From contig NZ_CP108381.1 of the NCBI RefSeq assembly GCF_035956715.1, forward strand, positions 4,124,001-4,188,000: 64,000 bases of DNA, given 5' to 3'. The first letter of the stretch is position 1, and every line of letters begins with the position of its first letter. Made by a program: the position numbers and the translations under genes. Under the pieces are notes generated by a model. The model did not search any database, had not been told where the DNA came from, and saw only the letters and a program-made list of their open reading frames with translations. Origin of the DNA: Nocardia sp. NBC_01329. GTDB lineage: Bacteria; Actinomycetota; Actinomycetes; Mycobacteriales; Mycobacteriaceae. Shown here piece by piece: positions 25,118 through 33,197 of this stretch.

Positions 25118-26209
25118 GTGGCCAAGCGCAACGCACCGACGCTGCGGGCTGTCGCTGCCGCTGCGGGAGTTGATGTTTCGACCGTGTCGCGGATCATCAA
25201 CAGCCCAGTGGAAGAGCGCGAGAAATGGGCGGGCGCCGAGACCGTCCAACGCATTCTCGCCTGCGCCGCCGAACTCGGTTATCGGCGCAACCCCCATGCG
25301 GCGAGCTTGCGCACGGCGCGCACCCTCCAAGTCGGCGTGGTAGTGCCCCGGCTCCAGGACTTCGTCCTCGCGACCATCTTCGAGGGCATCGACGACGCCG
25401 CCTCCGCACACGGTTACGCCGCATTCGTCACGAACTCCCTCGACGACCCCGCACAGCGACAATCGCGCGTACACCAGCTACTCGACCGCAGAGTGGACGG
25501 AATCATCCTGGCCGATGCGCGTATCGAAGATCCGGTCCTGCACCAGCTGACCTCCGACGGGGTGCCGTTCGTCCTGACCTCACGAGCATCGGGCCCGTAC
25601 CCCGGCGCCTTCGCCGACGATGAACACGGCGGCTATCTCGTCGCCGGTCACCTCGCCCGCCTCGGCTTCCATGACGTCGCCGTGATCGCCGGACCGGAGT
25701 TCACATCGACAGCGAACCTCCGCGTCGACGGGTTTCGCACCGGCTTGCACGAACACGGCCTCACGCTTCCCGAACATCGTCTCGTTCGAACCGGATTCGA
25801 CGCCGCGGCCGGACGGGCCGGTGTAGAGAGGATCCTCGAACGCGGGACCGTGCCGTCCGCAATTTTCGCCACCAACGATTTCGCCGCCATCGGCGCGATA
25901 GGCGGACTGCGGGATCGCGGTCTCCGAGTTCCCGAAGATGTGGCGATAGTCGGTTACAACGACACTCCACTCGCCGAGAATCTGCCGGTGCCACTCACCA
26001 CCGTTCGGTCACCGATGGTGGAAATGGGCCGCACAGCGTTCCGGCTCCTGGAGCAGGCCCTGGCCGGCAACACACCGACTTCCGTCGCCCTCGAGCCGAG
26101 CCTCATCGTTCGCGAGTCGACCGGTGTAGCCGGCGACCGGCGCGGCCCTCTCCACTCCCCGGCCGGCACGGGACGTGTATCGGAACAGCAGGTGGGCCGA
26201 CAGTACTGA
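25118..26209 (+). CDS. LacI-family transcriptional regulator of the amidase cluster
   Basis: 363 residues. The N-terminal helix-turn-helix and hinge read TLRAVAAAAGVDVSTVSRII ... LGYRRNPHAASLRTART (~8-70). A periplasmic-binding-protein-like effector domain follows, ending in the usual TTVRSPMVEMGRTAFRLL. The GTG start at 25118 has GGAGGA upstream. It is divergent from the DUF1989-flavin reductase-MFS-amidase operon, with two LacI-type operators between them. The inducer is unknown but is probably the compound the cluster consumes. Confidence 0.92.
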   Translation: MAKRNAPTLRAVAAAAGVDVSTVSRIINSPVEEREKWAGAETVQRILACAAELGYRRNPHAASLRTARTLQVGVVVPRLQDFVLATIFEGIDDAASAHGYAAFVTNSLDDPAQRQSRVHQLLDRRVDGIILADARIEDPVLHQLTSDGVPFVLTSRASGPYPGAFADDEHGGYLVAGHLARLGFHDVAVIAGPEFTSTANLRVDGFRTGLHEHGLTLPEHRLVRTGFDAAAGRAGVERILERGTVPSAIFATNDFAAIGAIGGLRDRGLRVPEDVAIVGYNDTPLAENLPVPLTTVRSPMVEMGRTAFRLLEQALAGNTPTSVALEPSLIVRESTGVAGDRRGPLHSPAGTGRVSEQQVGRQY

Positions 26210-26350
26210 GACCGGCGGCCCGCCCACCGCGCCACTTCGGCCGGGGGTCAGCACCCGGAGGTAGCCGCGACGCTGGACCGGACGCTGGTCCACAAACGAC
26301 GATCAAACGATGGAAGCCCGTCTCCGAGAGTTCGGAAATGGGATTTGATG

Positions 26351-26424
26351 TGGGGCGGGTGGGGCTCGAACCCACGACCAATGGATTATGAGTCCACGGC
26401 TCTAACCGACTGAGCTACCGCCCC
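26351..26424 (-). tRNA. tRNA with CAT anticodon, probably elongator tRNA-Met
   Basis: 74-nt cloverleaf. The acceptor stem is GGGGCGG/CCGCCCC, the D-arm GCTC...GAGC, the anticodon arm GTGGA-CTCATAA-TCCAT with anticodon CAT, and the T-arm GTGGG-TTCGAGC-CCCAC. The discriminator base is A and CCA is not encoded. The G1-C72 pair excludes the initiator tRNA. A tRNA-Ile(CAU) modified to lysidine cannot be fully excluded by eye. Confidence 0.9.
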
Positions 26425-26569
26425 TCGCAGCGACCAGGGGCCGCAAGTTTCGGATGGTACCCGGTCGGCGTGGCGGGGGCCAGTCGTCCGGCCGGGGGCG
26501 GCGCTTGTGGGCCATCGGGGTGCGTGGGGCTGGTTAGGGTGGAATCGTCGTCGGAGCGGAGGAGGGCGT

Positions 26570-27019
26570 GTGGCCGGGTTGTTCGTGCGGGCGTTGCGGG
26601 CGCATCAGTGGTTGTACGAGAAGAGCGGCGGGCTGGTGGGGCATCGGCTGCTGTTCGGGAATCCGACCCTGCTGCTGCGGACCGCGGGGCGTAAGACCGG
26701 TGCGGCGCGGACGTCGGCGCTGACCTACGCCAGGGACGGGGAGGATTATCTGGTCACCGCTTCGAACGGCGGGTCACCGCGGCCGCCGGGATGGCTGGCG
26801 AACCTGAAGGCACGGCCGGATTGCGAGATCCAAGTCGGGCGGCGCGCGTTACCGGTTCGGGCCCGAACCACTCTGCCCGACGATCCGGAGTACGCGCGCC
26901 GCTGGGGGTTGGTGGACGCTGTGAATCAGGGACGGTACAGCGAGTACCAGAAGAAGACGAAGCGTCCGATTGCTGTGGTGGTGCTGTCGCCGAAGAAGAG
27001 CGCGGGTCAGTCGGAGTAA
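26570..27019 (+). CDS. Deazaflavin (F420)-dependent nitroreductase family protein (Ddn-like)
   Basis: 149 residues. The family blocks are LFGNPTLLLRTAGRKTGAARTS (written here as two parts, NPTLLLRTAGRKTG and AARTSALTYARDG), YLVTASNGGSPRPPGWLANL and the C-terminal YQKKTKRPIAVVVLSP. Ddn-type enzymes use F420H2 and act on quinones or nitro compounds. The GTG at 26570 has GGAGGAGGG upstream. It is distinct from the degraded nitroreductase at 16943-17152. Its 3' end overlaps by 13 bases a small convergent frame. Confidence 0.9.
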   Translation: MAGLFVRALRAHQWLYEKSGGLVGHRLLFGNPTLLLRTAGRKTGAARTSALTYARDGEDYLVTASNGGSPRPPGWLANLKARPDCEIQVGRRALPVRARTTLPDDPEYARRWGLVDAVNQGRYSEYQKKTKRPIAVVVLSPKKSAGQSE

Positions 27020-27168
27020 CTCTCCGAACCGGCTCGCACCCGATCTCTACGCGACACGAGGTCCTCCGGAGGCCGGCTGGCGAGATGGACTACGGAGGCA
27101 ACAAGAATCAGGATTGCGAGTACTACCAATGCGGTAACCACGGCACGCACAGTAACGATTCGGGGCAT
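27007..27168 (-). CDS. Possible small single-pass membrane protein
   Basis: 53 residues, starting MPRIVTVRAVVTALVVLAIL, with one strongly hydrophobic segment (~8-30) and a charged C-terminal tail rich in Arg, Asp and Ser. The ATG at 27168 has only a weak ribosome site. Codon choice is less GC-rich at third positions than in neighbours, but the composition fits a membrane peptide rather than chance. It overlaps the convergent nitroreductase end by 13 bases. The family is not recognised. Confidence 0.42.
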   Translation of the reverse strand: MPRIVTVRAVVTALVVLAILILVASVVHLASRPPEDLVSRRDRVRAGSESYSD

Positions 27169-27701
27169 GGTGTTGCACCCGAGAACGGTCTATGGTGTGT
27201 CGCGCCGATCCAGGTAACCGGAGACCGTTTCGCCGCATATGACGGATTTACATGCAGACCGATGCACCACCGGACAATTTCGGATTCGTGCCCAAACGCC
27301 TTGACAGGGTGTGAAATTGCACAATTCCACCGATATCGAATCGGTATGGGCTCACTATGCCGCAGGCCTCCCCACCTGTGGGGCGAGGCGAACCCGGGTC
27401 CTATCGGAATGCCGGAAATTTGTTCGTTCTCACAATCGGTTTCGCACGTGGCCGACGAAACATAATCCGTAACTACGGGTTACAGTCGACGTGATCGAAG
27501 CCGCAGTCCGCAGTCCGGCCGAGCCAGGACCGTCGCCACAGCGGATCCGTCGCGACTCGGCCATTACGACCACGAACCGCCGCGTAACCCGCTTCCACCA
27601 CCGCCACTACCGGCCCCTGCCGGTCGGCCCCGTATCGCCGTGATCCCAAGGGGCCGAACCGCTGTCACACGACGGTATCGGCAGACCCGTCGTCCGGGTG
27701 A
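27169..27701. other. Intergenic stretch of ~530 bases without a convincing gene
   Basis: No frame with a ribosome site and actinobacterial codon bias was found. The part around 27250-27470 is less GC-rich than the surroundings and probably contains promoters for the flanking small genes. I see no repeat or mobile-element end. Confidence 0.45.
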
Positions 27702-28004
27702 TCAGCTGCCGCCTCCGCCACCACCACCGCAACCGCCTCCGCCACCACCGCAACCGCTACCACCGCCGCAACTGCTACCCGATGAGCCGCTGTCGCCGGA
27801 ACTTCCACCACCCGAGCCCCCGTCGGCGAACCAGACCCCGCTGGACGCGGAGTATCCGCCCTGCCGTCGCCTCCGGTTGCCGCGACCGGTCCGATCCGGG
27901 CCACCACCGGACCTCGTCAGGAACAACGCGACCGCAATGCCCACGACGACCGCGATACAGCCGAGTCCGAATACCGAAACGATGAGCAGCGCCCCCGAGT
28001 CCAT
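27702..28004 (-). CDS. Small membrane protein with Gly/Ser/Cys-rich tail
   Basis: 100 residues. A single membrane segment (~4-29, MDSGALLIVSVFGLGCIAVV onward) is followed by a basic stretch (RGNRRRRQGG) and a low-complexity tail of Gly, Ser and Cys (SSCGGGSGCGGGGGGCGGGG). Such CGGG-tailed proteins occur in actinobacteria beside GRDP-family proteins; their role is unknown. I chose ATG 28004 because it directly precedes the membrane segment. It is divergent from the GRDP gene, with only 47 bases between the starts. Confidence 0.7.
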   Translation of the reverse strand: MDSGALLIVSVFGLGCIAVVVGIAVALFLTRSGGGPDRTGRGNRRRRQGGYSASSGVWFADGGSGGGSSGDSGSSGSSCGGGSGCGGGGGGCGGGGGGGS

Positions 28005-28051
28005 ATCTCGACGGTACCGTGGGGTACTCCTGGGCGCGGGATAATGGTGCC

Positions 28052-28570
28052 GTGTTCGCATTTGCTCCGTCCCGGCGCCGCCGCGGTATCGATCCCGCCA
28101 CTGTTGAGCGCGCGGTCGGCGAACTCGAACTCTCCGAGGCCGTCTACAAGACCTGCCCGTGGGAACCGCGTGAACTCGTGGATACGGGGCTGCGGCAATG
28201 GTTGCGGTGCTGCGGGGCGGCCATGGCGAACGGTCAGGTGATCGGGATGCCGTCGCACGCGATCGATGAGGCGTGGCACGGCCTCATCCTGTGTACCCGG
28301 CGCTACGCGGACTTCTGCGAGCTGGCCTACGGGCAGTTCCTGCACCACTATCCGGACGGCGACGACCCCACACCGGCCGCCGGGCAGGATGATATGGCGA
28401 GCCGACTGGGCCGGACGGTGGTGGCGTGGTCACTGGTGGCTCGACCGGGCGAGGAGTGCGTGCTGTGGGATCTGGATTCCCGGCTGGGGCTGGACGGGCC
28501 CTGGGGAATCCCGGGGCAGCGGGTGGCAGCGATCGAGGCAGCCGTGCGGCGGGATGCCGTCGACCGCTGA
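28052..28570 (+). CDS. Glycine-rich-domain-containing (GRDP, PF07173-like) protein
   Basis: 172 residues, soluble. It contains the family signature HAIDEAWHGLILCTRRYADF followed by CELAYGQFLHHYPDG (~80-112), with conserved His, Asp, Trp and paired His residues that could bind metal. The function of bacterial members is unknown. The GTG start at 28052 lies 6 bases after GATAAT, a good -10 element, so the transcript is probably leaderless. The divergent neighbour has a Gly/Cys-rich tail, the sequence type that gives plant GRDPs their name. Confidence 0.8.
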   Translation: MFAFAPSRRRRGIDPATVERAVGELELSEAVYKTCPWEPRELVDTGLRQWLRCCGAAMANGQVIGMPSHAIDEAWHGLILCTRRYADFCELAYGQFLHHYPDGDDPTPAAGQDDMASRLGRTVVAWSLVARPGEECVLWDLDSRLGLDGPWGIPGQRVAAIEAAVRRDAVDR

Positions 28571-28649
28571 ACGGCAACCCGCTCGCTATATTCACTAATC
28601 GGGCAATCCGGATGAACCCGACGGATTCTGCTGCGGTATCTTCGGCTGG

Positions 28650-29369
28650 GTGAGTTACTCAGCCGTCGCAGCGGCCACCACCGAACTTGCCCTGATGCCG
28701 GGTTTTCTGGACCCGGTGAATCTGCTCAACTCCTTCGGCACCTGGGTGCTGCTGGGTCTGCTCGTCGTGGTGTTCATCGAATCGGGCCTGCTCTTCCCGC
28801 TGCTACCCGGTGATTCGCTGCTGTTCACGGCGGGACTCATCGCGGCCTCGAAATCGGCGGAGATCGAACCCTTCGCGCCGATCGGGGTGCTCCTGATACT
28901 GATCCCGCTGGCCGCCATCGCGGGCGATCAGGTGGGCTATCTGATCGGCACCAAGGGCGGTACCGCCCTGTTCAAGAGCGATGACGCGAAGATCCTCAAG
29001 AAGTCCTATATCGACGAATCACACGCGTTCTTCGAGAAGCACGGGCCGATCACCATCGTGCTCGCCCGGTTCGTACCGATCGTGCGGACCTACGCGCCGC
29101 TGGTGGCGGGCGCGGCCAAGATGAAGTACTCGGTGTTCCTCACCTACAACGTGGTCGGCGGTGTGCTGTGGGGCGCGGGAGTCACGATGCTGGGCTACCT
29201 ACTCGGCCAGATCGCGATCGTGCGCGACAATGTCGACCTGATCTTCGTGCTCATCGTGGTCGTCTCGGTGCTGCCGATCGCGTGGGAGGTCGTCAAACGC
29301 TACCGGTCCGGCCGCGGGAAATCCCCCGTCGCGGACGACGACCGACCGGCCGACCATCCGGCCGCCTGA
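28650..29369 (+). CDS. DedA/SNARE-associated (VTT) family membrane protein
   Basis: 239 residues, with about five to six membrane segments. Typical blocks are FIESGLLFPLLPGDSLLF (~42-59), AGDQVGYLIGTKGG, ESHAFFEKHGPITIVLARFV and PIVRTYAPLVAGAAKM (the Arg motif), then YNVVGGVLWGAGVT. DedA proteins act in lipid-carrier (undecaprenyl phosphate) or phospholipid translocation and membrane homeostasis. The GTG at 28650 gives the full length; an ATG at 28695 is possible. A hairpin overlaps the stop codon. Confidence 0.9.
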   Translation: MSYSAVAAATTELALMPGFLDPVNLLNSFGTWVLLGLLVVVFIESGLLFPLLPGDSLLFTAGLIAASKSAEIEPFAPIGVLLILIPLAAIAGDQVGYLIGTKGGTALFKSDDAKILKKSYIDESHAFFEKHGPITIVLARFVPIVRTYAPLVAGAAKMKYSVFLTYNVVGGVLWGAGVTMLGYLLGQIAIVRDNVDLIFVLIVVVSVLPIAWEVVKRYRSGRGKSPVADDDRPADHPAA

Positions 29370-29385
29370 CATCGCAGGCGGCCGG
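29358..29385. terminator. Bidirectional hairpin between DedA and aldehyde dehydrogenase genes
   Basis: Perfect 11-bp stem CCGGCCGCCTG / CAGGCGGCCGG with a 6-base loop, overlapping the DedA stop and lying 9 bases from the stop of the convergent aldehyde dehydrogenase. Position and symmetry suit a shared terminator. Confidence 0.65.
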
Positions 29386-29393
29386 GATACCGG

Positions 29394-30929
29394 TCAGCGC
29401 ATCAGCCGGCGCAGGATCTTGCTGCCGAAAAGCGTGCCGATGGTCTTCTCCAGCGTGGCGGCGGTGGCCTCGCTGTAGGGGTACCAGATGTTCTCCTTCT
29501 TCAGGCCCCACCGGTCGAGCAGCACCGGCTGCGGATGGGCGAACCCGCGCAGCGCGTCGCGGCCGTTGACCAGGCCCAGGCCGCTGTCCTTGCGGCCACC
29601 GAAGGGCGCTTCGGCGACGCCGTAGATCACCGACGCGTCGTTCTGGACCACCGATCCGGTCTCGAGCTGTTTGGCCAGGCGCAGAACCTTGGTCTTGTCC
29701 TTGGTGAACACGCTGCCGCTGAGTCCGTACTGGCAGTCGTTGGCCATTTTCACGGCCTCTTCCTCGTCCCGGACGCGCATGATCGCGACGATCGGGCCGA
29801 AGGTCTCCTGCTGCATGATGTCCATATCGTGGGTGACGTCCACGACGACCGTCGGTTTGAAGAACACGCCCTCGGCGGTATCGGATTCCCCGCCCAGCAG
29901 GATGGTGGCGCCCTTCGCCGCGGCGTCCTCGACATGCTTCTCGACGATCTCGAGCTGCCGGTCCCAGAACAGCGGGCCGACATCCTTGCCGACGGCGCCG
30001 TAGGTGACCTCGGCGGCGCGTTTGCGCACCTCTTCGATGAAGCGGTCGGCGATGCTGTCCACCACATAGATCCGCTCGACCCCGACGCAGACCTGACCGG
30101 TGTTGAACATCGACAGGTACACCGCGCCGAGCGAGGCGCGATCCAGGTCGGCGTCGGCACAGACGATCATCGCGTCCTTACCGCCGAGCTCGAGGGTGAC
30201 CGGAATCAGCCGACTCGCGCAGGCGGCGGCGATCTTCTTGCCGGTGCCGACGCTGCCGGTGAACGAGATCTTGTCGATATCGCCGTCGACCAGGGCCGCA
30301 CCGGTCTCGCCGTCACCGTGCACGACCTGCAGGACATCTTCGGGAACACCGGCCTCGTGCAGGACCTTGACCGCCCATTCACCCGAATGCGGGGTGACCT
30401 CGGACGGTTTGAGGACCACCGAGTTGCCGGCCAGCAGGGCCTGGGCGATCGGGTTCAGCGAGAGGATGAACGGGCCGTTCCAGGGCGTGATCACGCCGAC
30501 CACGCCGAGCGGCCGATAGTTGATGACGAGTTTCTTCAGCGGCAGCATGTAACCGTGCAGGCGCCGCTTCTCGTCGGCCAGATCCTTGGGCGCGCGACCG
30601 CTCCAGTAGTTCAGGAAGTCGCAGGCGGGCACCATTTCCACAGCCAGCGCCTCGACCCGCGGTTTACCGGTCTCCTGCATCACCGTTTCGACGATCTCGT
30701 CGCGGCGGGCCAGCAGTACCGAGACCGCGTTGCGGATGATCGCGGCGCGTTCGGCGATCGGCCGGGCGGCCCAACCGGGCTGCGCGGCGCGCGCCGTGGC
30801 CAGCACCGCGGCCACATCGTCGGCCGTGCTCACCTCGATCTCGCCGACGCGCTCACGGGTAGCGGGGCTGCGCAGCTCGAGCCGCCGGCGGCCCTCGGCG
30901 GTCGGCTCCAGCTGTTCAACGATGGCCAT
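29394..30929 (-). CDS. Aldehyde dehydrogenase, succinic-semialdehyde-dehydrogenase-like
   Basis: 511 residues. Catalytic Cys ~281 lies in NTGQVCVGVER and the general base Glu ~247 in LELGGKDA. The NAD(P) site shows FTGSVGTGKK (~223-232) and TPWNGPFILSLNP. The overall sequence is of the SSADH/benzaldehyde dehydrogenase group. The ATG at 30929 has GGAGAG upstream. A sequence matching the KstR consensus lies 26 bases before the start, so the enzyme may belong to steroid or lipid catabolism. The aldehyde is unknown. Confidence 0.92.
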   Translation of the reverse strand: MAIVEQLEPTAEGRRRLELRSPATRERVGEIEVSTADDVAAVLATARAAQPGWAARPIAERAAIIRNAVSVLLARRDEIVETVMQETGKPRVEALAVEMVPACDFLNYWSGRAPKDLADEKRRLHGYMLPLKKLVINYRPLGVVGVITPWNGPFILSLNPIAQALLAGNSVVLKPSEVTPHSGEWAVKVLHEAGVPEDVLQVVHGDGETGAALVDGDIDKISFTGSVGTGKKIAAACASRLIPVTLELGGKDAMIVCADADLDRASLGAVYLSMFNTGQVCVGVERIYVVDSIADRFIEEVRKRAAEVTYGAVGKDVGPLFWDRQLEIVEKHVEDAAAKGATILLGGESDTAEGVFFKPTVVVDVTHDMDIMQQETFGPIVAIMRVRDEEEAVKMANDCQYGLSGSVFTKDKTKVLRLAKQLETGSVVQNDASVIYGVAEAPFGGRKDSGLGLVNGRDALRGFAHPQPVLLDRWGLKKENIWYPYSEATAATLEKTIGTLFGSKILRRLMR

Positions 30930-30954
30930 GGTGATCTCTCCTCACCGGAGGAAT

Positions 30955-30968
30955 TGGAACAGGTTCTA
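30955..30968. promoter_or_regulatory. KstR-like box upstream of the aldehyde dehydrogenase
   Basis: TGGAACAGGTTCTA fits the KstR consensus TNNAACNNGTTNNA at every fixed position. It lies 26 bases before the aldehyde dehydrogenase start and 181 bases before the divergent OB-fold/thiolase operon, so it could serve one or both. Confidence 0.6.
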
Positions 30969-31059
30969 CTTTAAACCGGAGCTTACGTCATGCCCACGGG
31001 CAACGCACCGGGGATCGCCCGAACGCTCCGGACTTCCCACAATGGATCTATCAAACGAT

Positions 31060-31075
31060 TCAATCAAGTGATTGA
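31060..31075. promoter_or_regulatory. TetR-type palindrome upstream of the OB-fold/thiolase operon
   Basis: TCAATCA-AG-TGATTGA, perfect 7-bp arms, 73 bases before the first gene. The core is nearly identical to the palindrome at 54337-54357, which stands in front of another TetR gene. Confidence 0.6.
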
Positions 31076-31148
31076 CACAGGCTTTCGTACGGGACACGAT
31101 CGAAACGCGGTCCAGTGCCGGACCGCGCACCCGATCGGCAGGAGACCG

Positions 31149-31607
31149 ATGACAGCCGAGCCCCCGGACGCGAGCCTCACCGCGCCCTACAGCATCGAAT
31201 TCCCGTACAACCGAACCGTCGGCGAGAAGATCGGCACATTCCTCGGTGGCCTGCGCGACGGCGAGCTGTACGGGGTGCGCACCGCGTCCGGCGCGGTGCT
31301 CTGCCCCGCGCTGGAGTTCGACCCGGCCACCGCTGCTCCCACCGGCGAACTGGTCCGGCTCACGCCGTCGGGCACCGTCACCCACTGGACCTGGGTCCCC
31401 ACCCGGCCGGGCGACGATATCGAGGCCGACCACTTCGCCTGGGCACTGATCGCCATCGACGGCACCGAGGGCGCGCTGTTCCATGCCGTCGATACCGGCG
31501 GCGACCCGTCCCGCCTCACCGCGGGCCTGCGGGTGGCACCCCGCTGGCGTGCGGACCGGGTGGGCAGTATCCGCGATATCGTCTGTTTCGAACCGGTGGA
31601 GGCCTGA
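31149..31607 (+). CDS. OB-fold (DUF35/ChsH2-like) protein without zinc ribbon
   Basis: 152 residues. The sequence IEFPYNRTVGEKIGTFLGGL ... GVRTASGAVLCPALEFDP and the later HWTWVPTRP match the acyl-CoA-associated OB-fold part of the DUF35 family, but the Cys pairs of the zinc ribbon are missing. DUF35 proteins pair with thiolase-fold lipid-transfer proteins or MaoC hydratases in steroid side-chain degradation. The ATG has AGGAG upstream, and the stop overlaps the next start (TGATG). In M. tuberculosis the comparable protein (Rv3521, as I remember it) carries two such domains in one chain; here they are two genes. Confidence 0.75.
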   Translation: MTAEPPDASLTAPYSIEFPYNRTVGEKIGTFLGGLRDGELYGVRTASGAVLCPALEFDPATAAPTGELVRLTPSGTVTHWTWVPTRPGDDIEADHFAWALIAIDGTEGALFHAVDTGGDPSRLTAGLRVAPRWRADRVGSIRDIVCFEPVEA

Positions 31608-32134
31608 TGAGCACCCCGCCCACTCCCAGCACCCCGCCCACTCCCAGCACCCCGCCCACTCCCAGCGCGCTGCCCAGCCCGGTCGAATCGTTCACCAGTC
31701 CGCACAAGGTGGATTACACCTTCGTCGCCGGAACCGGCCGCTCGGCGTTCCTGCGCGGCTTGCAGGAGCGGCGACTGCTGGCCCGGCGCTGCCCGACCTG
31801 CGAACGCGTCTACCTGCCCGCGCCGGAGTTCTGCTCCCGCTGCCTCGCCGAACTCTCCGAACCGTTCGAACTCGCCGGCACCGGCGTGGTGAAAACGTTC
31901 TGCGTGGTGAACTTCCCGTTCCCCGGCCAGATGATCGACCCGCCGTACCTGGTGGCATACATCCAGGTGGACGGCGCGGACACCACGCTCATGCACCTGG
32001 TCCGGGACGTCGAACCGGCCGATGTGCATATCGGTCTGCGGGTGGAACCGGTGTGGTGCGCCGAGGAGGACCTGGACACATCCATGAACAGCATCCGCTA
32101 CTACCGGCCCGTCGCAGGAGGTTCCGATGCGTGA
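31607..32134 (+). CDS. OB-fold protein with zinc ribbon (DUF35/ChsH2-like)
   Basis: 175 residues. After a Thr-Pro-Ser linker of three 6-residue repeats (~3-20), a rubredoxin-like zinc ribbon RRCPTCERVYLPAPEFCSRC (~63-82) is followed by the OB fold (GTGVVKTFCVVNFPFPGQ, PYLVAYIQVDGAD). Such proteins hold the CoA ester and stabilise a partner thiolase/aldolase. It is coupled to the gene before (TGATG) and overlaps the next by 8 bases, fitting a complex with the downstream thiolase-like proteins. Confidence 0.85.
   Translation: MSTPPTPSTPPTPSTPPTPSALPSPVESFTSPHKVDYTFVAGTGRSAFLRGLQERRLLARRCPTCERVYLPAPEFCSRCLAELSEPFELAGTGVVKTFCVVNFPFPGQMIDPPYLVAYIQVDGADTTLMHLVRDVEPADVHIGLRVEPVWCAEEDLDTSMNSIRYYRPVAGGSDA
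31612..31665 (+). repeat. Three 18-bp tandem repeats coding a Thr-Pro-Pro-Thr-Pro-Ser linker
   Basis: Three identical copies of CACCCCGCCCACTCCCAG lie directly after the start codon of the zinc-ribbon OB-fold gene. They encode a flexible N-terminal extension and are likely length-variable between strains by slippage. Confidence 0.85.
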
Positions 32135-33197
32135 TATCGCGGTGGTGGCGTTCGCCCAGTCGCCGGGGACATCCGCCGACAGGCGCGACGATATGGCCGA
32201 GATCCTGCTGCCGGTGATGCGGGAGGCGCTCGGGTCGGCCGGTATCGATCGCACGGAGGTCGACTTCTGGGCGTCGGGCAGCCACGATTTCCACGAGGGC
32301 CGAACCTTCGCCTATATCGAATCGCTCGACGCGGTGGGCGCGTGGCCGCCGATCTCGGAATCCCATGTCGAGATGGACGCGGCCTGGGCCGCCTACGAAG
32401 CGTGGTCGTGGCTGCAACTCGGCGAGGGCGAGATCGCGGTCGTCTACGGCGTCGGGCGCGGATCGCTGGCCACCGACCTCGACCAGGTGACCACCACCCA
32501 GCTCGACCCCTACTTCCTGGCTCCGCTGCGCCCGCATCAGGACGCGCTCGCCGCGCTACAGGCGCAGGCGCTCGTCGCCGCCGGAATGCTGGACGAGAAG
32601 CAGATGGCGGAGGTGGTGGTCCGAGCCCGGGCCGCCGGGATGGGCGAGCCGGGCGCGCAGGTGTCGGGAGAGGTCACGGTGGACGAGTTGCTGGCCGCGC
32701 CGTATCTGGCGTCGCCGCTGCGCGAACACGATCGCGGACCGATCGGCGACGCCGCCGCGGTCCTCGTACTGGCCGCCGGTGATACCGCGCGACGACTGGC
32801 CGGACGCCCGGCCTGGGTGCGCGGCGCCGATCATCGGATGGACACCCACTATCCGGGAACCCGCGACCTGACCCGGGTCGATACGGTGACGCTGGCGGCG
32901 GCGAAAGCGGCCGATCAGGCGGGTTTCGCGGCGCGCGAAGTCCAGATCGCGGAACTACACACCGAGTACAGCTATCAAGAACCGCTGTTGACGAACGCGC
33001 TCGAATTATCCGGCGCCACCGTCAATCCCGGCGGCGGACCGCTGGTCGCCCGGCCCACCACCGCCACCGGCCTGATCCGGATCGGCGCGGCGGCCCAGCA
33101 CATCCTGTCCGGTCGCGCGGACCGCACCCTGGCACACGCCACCAGCGGGCCCGCGCTCCAGCAGAACATGATCTGCCTATTGGAGGGAGACCGGTGA
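32127..33197 (+). CDS. Thiolase-fold lipid-transfer-like protein lacking the catalytic Cys (Ltp4-like)
   Basis: 356 residues with the thiolase/SCP-x scaffold (LLPVMREALGSAGIDRTEVD, VNPGGGPLVARPTTATG near the C-terminus). At the position of the active Cys of thiolases the sequence reads VEMDAAWAAYEAW, so the nucleophile is absent. In steroid catabolism, related Ltp proteins act with DUF35 partners as retro-aldolases or acyl-binding subunits rather than thiolases. It overlaps both neighbours (8 bases upstream, GTGA downstream). The Rv3522-like assignment follows the order of genes and is inferred. Confidence 0.8.
   Translation: MRDIAVVAFAQSPGTSADRRDDMAEILLPVMREALGSAGIDRTEVDFWASGSHDFHEGRTFAYIESLDAVGAWPPISESHVEMDAAWAAYEAWSWLQLGEGEIAVVYGVGRGSLATDLDQVTTTQLDPYFLAPLRPHQDALAALQAQALVAAGMLDEKQMAEVVVRARAAGMGEPGAQVSGEVTVDELLAAPYLASPLREHDRGPIGDAAAVLVLAAGDTARRLAGRPAWVRGADHRMDTHYPGTRDLTRVDTVTLAAAKAADQAGFAAREVQIAELHTEYSYQEPLLTNALELSGATVNPGGGPLVARPTTATGLIRIGAAAQHILSGRADRTLAHATSGPALQQNMICLLEGDR

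Noticed and set aside
26351..26424. Initiator tRNA-fMet
   Set aside because: The acceptor stem has a G1-C72 pair and the anticodon stem lacks three consecutive G-C pairs, unlike initiator tRNAs.
29535..30974. 479-codon plus-strand frame opposite the aldehyde dehydrogenase
   Set aside because: Antisense shadow; the minus strand has both catalytic residues of aldehyde dehydrogenase.
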